DNA of 64,000 bases, taken from assembly GCA_965200235.1 (NCBI GenBank), contig OZ241339.1:1240001-1304000 (forward strand). Direction: 5' to 3'. The notes under the pieces were generated by a model. It saw nothing but the letters and a program-made list of their open reading frames with translations. It made no database searches and was not told where the DNA came from. This stretch comes from Azotimanducus chitobiosivorans (GTDB lineage: Bacteria > Pseudomonadota > Gammaproteobacteria > Pseudomonadales > Azotimanducaceae). A program made the translations under genes and the position numbers. Below are positions 17,456 through 25,600 of this stretch, in pieces (positions within the stretch are counted from its first letter, which is position 1; each line of letters starts with the position of its first letter).

Positions 17456-18730
17456 ATGCCACACGAAGAACACACAGGCTCCTACTACGCCGCCTCGCGG
17501 AACGATAAGACGACTCATGCGCCACTTGCAGGCGAGCACGAGACGGAGGTATGCATCATCGGAGGCGGGTTCACCGGCGTGGCCTGCGCGCTGACGCTCG
17601 CCGAGCGCGGCCATGCCGTTACGCTTCTTGAACAGAATCGCATCGGCTGGGGCGCGTCCGGGAGAAACGGCGGCCAGCTCATCTGCGGCTTCGGCGGCCG
17701 CGACCACCTCGCCAAGCATCTTGGCCCGAAGAAAGTTCAGCAGCTTCATTATCGAGGCAACGAAATCATCAAAGCGCGCGTGGAAAAGTACGCGATCGAA
17801 TGCGACCTGAAGTATGGCTTCATCGAAGTCGCGCTCAAGAACAGCCAGCTTGACGGTTTGGCAGAGGACATTAAACATCACCGCGAGGCCGGTCAAGGCG
17901 AGCATTTTCGCTTGGTGGAGCGAGATGAGGCGATTGAGATGCTTGGCACGGACGCCTATCTCGGCGGCATGCTGAGCATGATCGACGGTCATCTGCATCC
18001 GCTCAACCTCTGCCTTGGAGAGGCGCGCGCCGCCAAAGGGCTTGGCGCGGCGATTTTCGAACACAGCGAGGTCACGAGGATTGTCGAGGGCGCGAAGATA
18101 CGGGTGGAAACGCAAGGCGGCGCAGTGCTCGCGGACAAGGTGCTGATCGCGGGCAACGCCTACCATCACCTTGAGCAGAAGCGCCTGTCCGGCCTCATCT
18201 TTCCTGCTGGCACTTTCATCATCGCCACCGAGCCGCTGGCGGAATCCCTTAGGCAGCGCGTGAATCCGCGAGAACTCGCCGTGTGCGACCTCAATCATGT
18301 GCTCGACTACTATCGCTATTCAGCCGACGGACGCCTGCTGTTTGGCGGGCGCTGCAATTATTCCGGCAAGGAACCCAAGAGCATTCACCGCATGATGCTA
18401 CCGAGAATGCTAGAGGTTTATCCAGAACTCGAAGGCATCAAGATCGACTACGAATGGGGCGGCAAGATCGGCATCGTGGTGAAGCGCGTGCCGCTCATCG
18501 GGCGACTCAGCGACCGGCTCTTCTATGCAATGGGCTACTCAGGGCATGGCGTCTCGCCCACGCACACAGCCGCCGAGATCATCGCTGACGCCATGGAAGG
18601 CGACACGCAAGTCATCGAAGCCTACGAAAAGATCAAGCACTGGCGGATTCCCGGCGGCCGGTGGTTTGGAAATCAAATCGTGGCGCTTGGCATGCTCTAT
18701 TATCGGGCGCTTGATATGAGTCCGTTGTGA
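17456..18730 (+). CDS. FAD-dependent oxidoreductase, PuuB-like (gamma-glutamylputrescine oxidase)
   Basis: This 424-aa DAO-type flavoprotein has the dinucleotide motif VCIIGGGFTGVACALTLAER near residue 30. RIGWGASGRNGGQLICGFGG follows, as in PuuB and OrdL enzymes that oxidise gamma-glutamylputrescine. The C-terminal FAD-binding region has YSGHGVSPTHTAAEIIADAM. I start it at ATG 17456 (MPHEEHTGSYYAAS), the usual N-terminus of this family; the frame is open further upstream inside the ATPase gene. It lies 71 bases after the ATPase stop, so it may be read from that promoter. Confidence 0.87.
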   Translation: MPHEEHTGSYYAASRNDKTTHAPLAGEHETEVCIIGGGFTGVACALTLAERGHAVTLLEQNRIGWGASGRNGGQLICGFGGRDHLAKHLGPKKVQQLHYRGNEIIKARVEKYAIECDLKYGFIEVALKNSQLDGLAEDIKHHREAGQGEHFRLVERDEAIEMLGTDAYLGGMLSMIDGHLHPLNLCLGEARAAKGLGAAIFEHSEVTRIVEGAKIRVETQGGAVLADKVLIAGNAYHHLEQKRLSGLIFPAGTFIIATEPLAESLRQRVNPRELAVCDLNHVLDYYRYSADGRLLFGGRCNYSGKEPKSIHRMMLPRMLEVYPELEGIKIDYEWGGKIGIVVKRVPLIGRLSDRLFYAMGYSGHGVSPTHTAAEIIADAMEGDTQVIEAYEKIKHWRIPGGRWFGNQIVALGMLYYRALDMSPL

Positions 18731-18878
18731 TATTTCGGTCGAAGTCCATCGGGCACTGAAAGCACACGCCCAATACCAAGGAAAAAGCGCTGAAGCGCTG
18801 GCACGAAACATCCTGCGACGGTGTCTTTTCCCTGCTGACCTCAGGGACGTGTCTTTCGACGAAGCCTTGACCCCGGTG

Positions 18879-19511
18879 TCACCATCTAAGAACCGCTCGC
18901 GCAGCAGGTCTTGCGCGGTAGCGCTCGTCCCAGTCGTGCAATAGCGGACGGTCGCCAAACACATCCGCTTTGATGTAGCGCATGAATTGCAGGGACGCTT
19001 GCAGCGTGCAGTCGGCGACGGACACGCGCGTACCGAGCAGCAGCGGCCGACCGTCGCCAAGTTTTTCCTCCAAATAGTCGAGCGGCGCTTGCATGGCCGC
19101 CTCCATGTGCGCGGCTTTTGTCTCGTCCTTCGGATAGCCCAAGGGCGAATTGACTGCGTGACAGTAGGCGCCCATCGGCCCGGCCAAGCGCAAATCCACG
19201 ATTCGCTCGGTATCGCGGGCGCAGCCGCGCGCCTCCGGCGAGCCGCTGAGCAATGCGTTTTCTGGATACCTGTCCTCCAGATATTCAATGATGGCCAAGG
19301 ACTCAACGAGATAGGTGCCGTCGTCAAGCTCGAGTGTCGGCACGGTTCCAAACGGATTGCGCGCGAGGTGCGCTGGCTCTTTATGCCGGCCCTTGACGGT
19401 ATTGACCACGATCTGTTCGATGTTCATCTGCGCGCCAAGCGCTTCCCGCTCGGCGATGTACAGCATGACTTTGGTTGGGTTCGGCGCCAACGGCACCATG
19501 TAGAGCTTCAT
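18879..19511 (-). CDS. Glutathione S-transferase family protein
   Basis: This 210-aa protein begins MKLYMVPLAPNPTKVMLYIA, a GST thioredoxin fold, with the cis-proline NPFGTVPTLELDDG, then ESLAIIEYLEDRYP and a helical C-terminal domain containing GTRVSVADCTLQASLQ. Its ATG overlaps the stop of the upstream LLM oxidoreductase gene (ATGA at 19508-19511), so the two are translationally coupled. The substrate is unknown. The C-terminus (RAVLRW) is short but in the usual size range. Confidence 0.85.
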   Translation of the reverse strand: MKLYMVPLAPNPTKVMLYIAEREALGAQMNIEQIVVNTVKGRHKEPAHLARNPFGTVPTLELDDGTYLVESLAIIEYLEDRYPENALLSGSPEARGCARDTERIVDLRLAGPMGAYCHAVNSPLGYPKDETKAAHMEAAMQAPLDYLEEKLGDGRPLLLGTRVSVADCTLQASLQFMRYIKADVFGDRPLLHDWDERYRARPAARAVLRW

Positions 19512-20545
19512 AGTCCCTCCACCAGATCAACAATATTCTCCAAGAGCTCAAATCGTTTGCGGCCGACCGGGCCGGCGCTATCAAGACCGAGCTTCAACGT
19601 GGTCACGCCCACATCGCGGTACTTGGCGAGCCGTTGCCGCACCATTTCGCGCGTGCCTAGGACTTGGAATTTCGTCACCATGGCGTCCGGCACACGTTTC
19701 GCCGCTTCCTCGCGCTTGCCTGCAATCCACAGTGACTGAATCGCCCGCGCATCTTCATCGTAGCCCGCCCTTTTGAAGGCGTCATTGTAGAAGTTCTTGG
19801 TCGCCGAACCCATGCCGCCCATGTTGAAAGCGACGCCCTGCTTGCGCCGCTCAATCATTTCCTCAAGGTTCTCGCCAATCTCCACGCGAACCGAGACGCA
19901 GAGATCGATCGCCTGCAATGGTCGCCCAACCTCCGCCGCGCCGTCCGCGAGAAAATCAAGATGCGCCTCGGGATGATCGGGAGAAAACGAGGTGCCGAGC
20001 CAGCCGTTGGCCGACGCTCCTGTATAGCGCAGCGCGTTCGGTCCAAGGGTGGCGAGGTAAATCGGGATATCGGCGGGCTCGTGCGCGATGCGAATGGGCT
20101 TGCCTTCGCTGTTCGGCAGGGGCAGCTGAAACACCTTGCCTTGATATTCGACTTTCTCGCCCGCGAACACCATGCGGCAGATGTCAACAGTTTCCTTCAG
20201 CCGCGTGAGCGGTGTCGTGTAGCGCACGCCATGCAGCCCTTCCACTACTTGCGGACCGCTAGCCCCGAGCCCAAGGATAAATCGTCCGCTGGTGAGGTCG
20301 TACATGGTTAGCGCCGTCATGGCGGTCATGGCAGGCGTGCGCGCAGTCACCTGCATGATGCCGGTGCCAAGCTTGATACGCTCGGTTTTGTCCGCGAGAT
20401 ACGCCAAGGGCGTGACCGCATCGCTCCACCAGGCTTCTGCGGAAAACGCCATGTCCACGCCGAGCCGCTCAGCGAACTGCACCCATTCGACTGATTGATT
20501 CAGCGTGCTGGGCGCCGCCGGCCCGATTTCAATTGCAAGTTTCAC
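19508..20545 (-). CDS. LLM class F420/FMN-dependent oxidoreductase
   Basis: This 345-aa protein has the luciferase-like TIM-barrel pattern of the F420-dependent class: AERLGVDMAFSAEAWWSDAV, TERIKLGTGIMQVTARTPA, LTSGRFILGLGASGPQVVEG and PIYLATLGPNALRYTGASAN. I use the GTG at 20545 (VKLAIEIGP), which gives the normal family start; the open frame further upstream overlaps the divergent MFS gene. It is coupled to the GST gene by ATGA. Such enzymes reduce or oxidise small organic compounds; the substrate is unknown. A second LLM gene occurs at 42.5 kb. Confidence 0.85.
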   Translation of the reverse strand: MKLAIEIGPAAPSTLNQSVEWVQFAERLGVDMAFSAEAWWSDAVTPLAYLADKTERIKLGTGIMQVTARTPAMTAMTALTMYDLTSGRFILGLGASGPQVVEGLHGVRYTTPLTRLKETVDICRMVFAGEKVEYQGKVFQLPLPNSEGKPIRIAHEPADIPIYLATLGPNALRYTGASANGWLGTSFSPDHPEAHLDFLADGAAEVGRPLQAIDLCVSVRVEIGENLEEMIERRKQGVAFNMGGMGSATKNFYNDAFKRAGYDEDARAIQSLWIAGKREEAAKRVPDAMVTKFQVLGTREMVRQRLAKYRDVGVTTLKLGLDSAGPVGRKRFELLENIVDLVEGL

Positions 20546-20633
20546 ATCAATTTCCGTTTTCAATGGTACTGTGCGGACTGCTTGGATAGCAATCCTAAAA
20601 AGAGAGACACGATCTCGGCGGGAATCGAATGAA

Positions 20634-21947
20634 ATGAGTGGGATGAGGTTCAAATCAAAGCAGTATCGCTGGTACGTACTGGGCGTGCTCGCCCTGACCT
20701 ACGCGTTTAGCTTCATGGATCGGCAGATCCTGTCAATCCTGCTAGAGGACATTCGCGCTGAGTTTTCGCTGTCAGACCTCCAATTGGGACTGCTGTCCGG
20801 CATTGCCTTCGCTCTTTTCTACGCAACGCTCGGCATACCGATCGCCCGATTGGCAGACCGGTTCAACCGAGTCAAGATTGTGTCCGCCGCGGTGGCCATA
20901 TGGAGCGCGATGACAGCGCTGTGCGGTGCCGCCTCAAGCTTCTGGCAGCTGTTTCTGGCGCGGGTGGGCGTGGGCATTGGTGAAGCAGGTGGCAGCCCAC
21001 CTTCGCATTCCATCATTTCGGATTACTTCAACAAGGACGAGCGTTCATTCGCGCTGGCGATCTACTCCCTCGGCACCTCGTTCGGCATGCTGTTCGGTTT
21101 GGTGATGGGCGGGTTTGTGGCGGAGTTCTACGGCTGGCGTTGGGCTTTCGTCTGCGCTGGCGTTCCCGGACTGGCGCTGGCGCTACTTTTGAAGTTCACT
21201 GTGCGCGAGCCTTTGCGGGGTGCCATGGAGGACACCGAGCAGCCGCCTCGCCCGGCACCAGCGGACAGTGAATCGATAATCGCCGCGTTCCGCGCGTTGT
21301 GGTCCAATCGCTGTTACCGCTTCGTCAACCTCGCGCACATGCTCGGGGTGTTTGTGGGATACGGATTTACGGTATGGAAGCCACCGCTGTACCTGCGCCA
21401 GTTCGACCTCTCACAAAGCGAAGTAGGCTTGATTGTTGGGCTGACGGCGGCTGGCTTGGGCGTGCCTGGCATATTGCTAGGCGGCTATCTCGCCGACCGT
21501 CTGTCCAAACGCGACGCACGTGGACCCGCTTGGCTATGCGCCTCGGCAGTGCTCGTTGCCATACCCTTCTATCTACTCGCTCTGTGGAGTTCCGACTGGG
21601 TGGTCACCACCATATTCATTGGGATAGGCGTATTCCTCTATTCGCTGAGCCACGCGCCGGGGCTGGCGATCGTGCAAACGGTGGTCGAACCCCATCGAAG
21701 GGCGCAGGCGGCAGCCTACGTGTTCTTTCTGGCCAATATGCTGGGGCTGGGGTTGGGTCCGGTTTTGGTGGGGTCATTGAGCGATGCTTTTGCCGCCCAG
21801 TTCGACAATCGATCACTGAACGCAGCGCTTGGCTGCGTTACCTTAGTGCTGTTCGCAGCCGCGGCCATGTACTGGCGCACTGCCCAAGCCTTGCGGAGAT
21901 CGGACTACATGGACGCCTCGACAAAGAACCGGCCTACGCCTCAGTGA
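20634..21947 (+). CDS. MFS transporter, Spinster-like family
   Basis: This 437-aa inner-membrane carrier has about 12 TM helices. The first reads YVLGVLALTYAFSFMDRQIL. The MFS loop 2-3 motif appears as LGIPIARLADRFNRVKIV and the TM4-5 region as FLARVGVGIGEAGGSPPSHS, both typical of Spinster-type bacterial carriers. ATG 20634 (MSGMRFKSK) is preferred. The last codons (YMDASTKNRP) are part of a 29-bp sequence repeated near 22.65 kb. It diverges from the LLM gene. The substrate is unknown. A close relative begins at 63.4 kb. Confidence 0.88.
   Translation: MSGMRFKSKQYRWYVLGVLALTYAFSFMDRQILSILLEDIRAEFSLSDLQLGLLSGIAFALFYATLGIPIARLADRFNRVKIVSAAVAIWSAMTALCGAASSFWQLFLARVGVGIGEAGGSPPSHSIISDYFNKDERSFALAIYSLGTSFGMLFGLVMGGFVAEFYGWRWAFVCAGVPGLALALLLKFTVREPLRGAMEDTEQPPRPAPADSESIIAAFRALWSNRCYRFVNLAHMLGVFVGYGFTVWKPPLYLRQFDLSQSEVGLIVGLTAAGLGVPGILLGGYLADRLSKRDARGPAWLCASAVLVAIPFYLLALWSSDWVVTTIFIGIGVFLYSLSHAPGLAIVQTVVEPHRRAQAAAYVFFLANMLGLGLGPVLVGSLSDAFAAQFDNRSLNAALGCVTLVLFAAAAMYWRTAQALRRSDYMDASTKNRPTPQ
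21905..21933. repeat. 29-bp direct repeat, copy 1 (inside the MFS 3' end)
   Basis: The sequence CTACATGGACGCCTCGACAA plus 9 more bases is identical to 22633-22661. This copy encodes the C-terminal YMDASTKNRP of the MFS carrier. Confidence 0.9.
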
Positions 21948-22000
21948 ATCCGGTTCCCGTCAGCCGTTTGATTCCCCCTTGGCGCGCGCAATCGTGACGC

Positions 22001-22267
22001 CTAGCCATCGCCCGCGAATAGGCTCAGCAAGCCGAACATGATAGCCGCATTCAACCCGATGATGGCAACCGCCGCCTTGAGAATTTCCGCCTTCAGATCG
22101 GCTTTGGTGGCCGACAGGTCGGCTTTGATGGCCGACAGATCGGTTTTGGTGGCCAAGTCATCCTGAGCGCTTTGGACCACGGCGGCGACTGTTTCCGCCT
22201 GCTCGCGCTCGAAGCCGCAGCCTTCAAGCTGCTTGGCGGCCTGCAAGGTATCGAACGCACTGGCCAT
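22001..22267 (-). CDS. Small coiled-coil membrane-anchored protein (CCDC90/DUF1640-like)
   Basis: This 88-aa protein begins MASAFDTLQAAKQLEGCGFE, then REQAETVAAVV, a heptad-like helix with the repeat TDLSAIKADLSATKADLKAE, and a C-terminal TM helix (AVAIIGLNAAIMFGLLSLFA). The layout (helix with a GF..EQAE motif, coiled coil, single C-terminal TM) is that of CCDC90/DUF1640-type proteins. GGAGG lies 8 bases before ATG 22267. A -10-like TATATT sits at 22304-22309 on this strand. A larger paralogue lies on the other side of the giant gene at 39.3-40.2 kb. Confidence 0.7.
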   Translation of the reverse strand: MASAFDTLQAAKQLEGCGFEREQAETVAAVVQSAQDDLATKTDLSAIKADLSATKADLKAEILKAAVAIIGLNAAIMFGLLSLFAGDG

Positions 22268-22473
22268 AGGTGCCTCCATAAAAACCTTGGCAAATGAACC
22301 GCTAATATAACAAAGTGAGCTTTGACATAGGCGCATCAAGTGTTTTGGCGTGGCAGCTTCCCGCCAGTGCTGACGCTTTGAAGCCGCAGGAGCAGGTCAT
22401 CGCTGCGACGCCGAGCACTCAAGCGCGCCGAGAACCAGTTTGGCTGATACGACGCCTAAATCTGAAAACAGGT

Positions 22474-22635
22474 CGCTTCGGCTCTTGCTCAGGCGACAAC
22501 CTTTCGGGCCGGCCCCGTTTTCCGCCAGCCTTCGTTCTCGCTCGCTCACGGGGGGTAAGCACAGCGCTCGCTCGGCCTTGTCTGGCGGAAAACGAGTCTC
22601 GGCAGCGTCAGCGGGCATAGTGTGAACACGCCCTA
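22474..22635. mobile_element. Partial palindromic element related to the one at 55.5 kb
   Basis: Read on the minus strand, 22635 to 22474 matches the first two thirds of the element at 55492-55740. It begins TAGGGCGTGTTCACACTATG and shares the inner segments TTTTCCGCCAGACAAGGCCG and GAGCGAGCGAGAACGAAGGC. Homology ends near 22474, so one terminal repeat is missing. The intact end abuts the second copy of the 29-bp direct repeat. No ORF of note. Confidence 0.75.
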
Positions 22636-22661
22636 CATGGACGCCTCGACAAAGAACCGGC
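22633..22661. repeat. 29-bp direct repeat, copy 2 (next to the giant gene stop)
   Basis: Identical to 21905-21933. This copy is wedged between the end of the palindromic element and the stop codon of the giant autotransporter gene, only 4 bases away. It is a displaced fragment of the MFS gene 3' end. Confidence 0.9.
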
Positions 22662-22665
22662 GGGG

Positions 22666-25600
22666 CTACCAGCGGTAAGCGAGGTCGATCTCCAAGCCGT
22701 GCTCCGCGCCGGCCGGTCCGCCCTCACGGCGGGCCGCGCGCACGCCGAGGGAGAGGTCCGGCGCGTCGTCTCCGTCCGGCGCGAGCCGCCAGCCGACGCT
22801 GAAGTCGCGCCCGCCGGGCACCTGCCCGAAGCCGAGCAGCGGCGTGGCCGCGAAGCGCCCGCCGAAGGCCGGGACGCCCCAGGCGGCCTCCAAGGCCCAG
22901 CGGCCCGCCGCGTCGACACCGCCCGCCTGACCGCGCGGAATGTCGGACTGGAACAGCGCGTCGAGGCCGCCCGAAGCGCGCCCGCCCATGTCCTGGCGCA
23001 GGCTCAGCGACGGGCCGAGGCCGGTCGACGGCACGGGGTCGAACGACAGCGCCGCCGAGAGGCCCATGTCCTCCGCGCCCCCGTCCCCGTGCGTCAGTAG
23101 CGTCCGGCCCGACACGTCGAGCGCGAGGCCGAGGCGCGGCTCGCTCCACCTGAGCCCGCCGCCGAGCTCGACACCGAAGCCGGTCTCCGCGTCGCCGCCG
23201 TCGTGCCGCGCCCCCACCTCGACCTTCGGCGTCAGGCTGCCGCCGCCCGCGAAGCCGAAGCGCCAGCTCCCCTCCAGGCCGAGCCGCAGCCGCGTCACCG
23301 CCGAGTCCGACGCCGCCAGCCCGCGCGCCGCCGCCGACTCCGTCCGCGCCCACAGCGCGTCCGACACCACCGACAGCGCCGGGCCCGCGGCGCCGCCGAG
23401 CAGCCCGCCCCGCAGCCCCGCCGCCGCCATGCGCCATTTCGTGCCCGCGCTGTAGGATTCGCCCATGGTCGACAGCGTCACCCCGCCCGTGCCGTACCCG
23501 GCCGCGCCCCACGCCTCGAGGCGCTCCGAAGCCCGCCACGCGGCGTAAGGCACGGCCGCCGTCAGCGACACCTCCACCCGGCCTTCGCCGAGGCCTTCCG
23601 GGGCGCACACCGCCATGTCCACGGCGCTCCCACCGGGGCCGGGGCACGGCGCGCCCGCGCCCGCGGCGCGGTAGCCGCCTTCGGACATGCTCCGCGTCAG
23701 CGCCAGCCCGACCAGCCAGCCGCCGCGCGCGTAGTCCGCCCCGGCCATCGCGGTCGCGGCCGCGCCGTCGAGCGTCGTCCCTGTCCCTTCGCCGCGCTCC
23801 GCGCCCTCGAAGCGGCTCCGCGACGCGCGGCCCCAGAAGGCGAGGCTGCCGCCGGCGGCGTCCTCCGCCCCCGTCAGCGTGAAGCTCGAATTCAGCAGCG
23901 CTTCGCCCATGCCCATGGACGGGCCCGCGCCGGACGGGCGGGCGCCGGGGCGCGCGGCCGGGGGCTGCCCCGGCGCCATGCCGCCGAGGCCGGTCCCGAA
24001 GCGGACGCCGGACCCGGCGGCGCCCGCGCCGACACCCGAACGGTCTTCCGCGGCCGCGCCGGAGGCTGTCTCCCCAGCGCCGCCGGCGCCCGCCGGCCGC
24101 CCGGCGAACGACCCCCGCAGCCCGGGCGCGCGCTCCGCGGCCATCCGCCCGGCTACCCCGCCGAGCGCCTGCTCCGCCGCCGCCCGCCCGAAGCGCGCCA
24201 GGTACGCCGCCGGCAGCGGGTCGTCGTTGGTGATCGTCCCGACGGCCACCGCGTCAGCGATGGTCGCGCCGCGCGGATTGGACAGCACCATCTCGAAGGT
24301 CTCGCCGGGGTCGTCGTGCGCGTCGTTCCAGGTCTTGATCCAGAGCCGGAGCGTCGTATGCCCAGGGCGGAAGCACGGCAGGTAGCGGCTCGCGTTCCAC
24401 AGGTTGGGCGTGTAGTCCGTGCCCGCCGTCGCCGAGCGCGGCGTGCTGTCGCGCGTCCTCGCGTCGAAGCACACCCGCTCGCGCGAGGGCACCGAGAGCG
24501 TGATGGTGAACGGCATGTTCCCGCCCTCTGCAACCTGCGCGTCCGAGATCGAGAGTGTTGGGCCGGTGGTGGCGTCGTCGTCCGCCACCGTCACGGTCGC
24601 CGAGGCGGTGCCCAGCCGGTAGCCCGCGCCGGCGGAGAGGGTGAGCGTCACCTCGCCGTCCGGCTCGTCGGTCGAGTCCGCCACGGTCGGGACCGTGACG
24701 CTCGCCGAGGTCGCGTCCGCCCCGATGACGACCGTGTTCGCGCCTTCGTTGGCGCGGAGGAGGAAGTCCGCGCCGTCGGCGTCCGCCACCGTGTAGCTCA
24801 CCGTCAGGTCCGCCGCGGGCGCGGGGCTCACGGTCAGGGTGAAGGTCGCGTCCGTGCCCTCGGTCACGCCCACGCCATCCGCGACCGAGACCGCAGGCAG
24901 CGGGTCGTCGTCGTCGCTGATCGTGAAGCCGAGCGTCCCCGTCCCGGTCGCGCCGCCGCCTGCGTTCGTCTCGGGCGTCCCGAGCGCGACCGTCACCGTC
25001 TCGCCCGCGCCCTCGTCCACGCTGTCCGCCACCGCCGTCAGCGTCACCCTGGCCGTCGCCGACGCGCCCTCCCCAGTTGCGAAGAAGAAGTCGATGGACG
25101 GGCGGTCGGAACTGTTCAGCCCGAAGCAGCGCACGCCGGGGGCCTGCGCGCAGGTGGCCGTCCAGTCCGCCGCCCGCGTCGCGGTGCCGCCCAGCATCAG
25201 CGGCACGCGCACCCATTCGCCCGCGACCGGCGCCCGGCCGAGCGTAACCGTGAAGGTCTTGGCGCCGCCCGCCTCGGCGATGTCGCCGGACGGCCCGGAG
25301 AGCGTCACCGTCGTGGCGTCGTCGTCCGCCACTGCCGTTTCAGCCGTGGCCGGCGTACCCACCGTGTAGCCCTCGCCAGCGGCCACCGTCACCGCCACCT
25401 GACCGTCCGGCTCATCGGTCGAGTCCGCCGTGGTCGAGACCGTGACATCGACCGAGGTCTGGCCGGCCGCGATGACCGCCGTCTGCTGTCCCTCGCCGCC
25501 CGAGGCCACGAAGTCCCCGCCCGCGGCATCCGCCACCCTGTAGCGCACCGTGAGATCGGACGCCGGCGCGGCGCTCGCGCGGAGCGTGAAGCTGAGCGTC

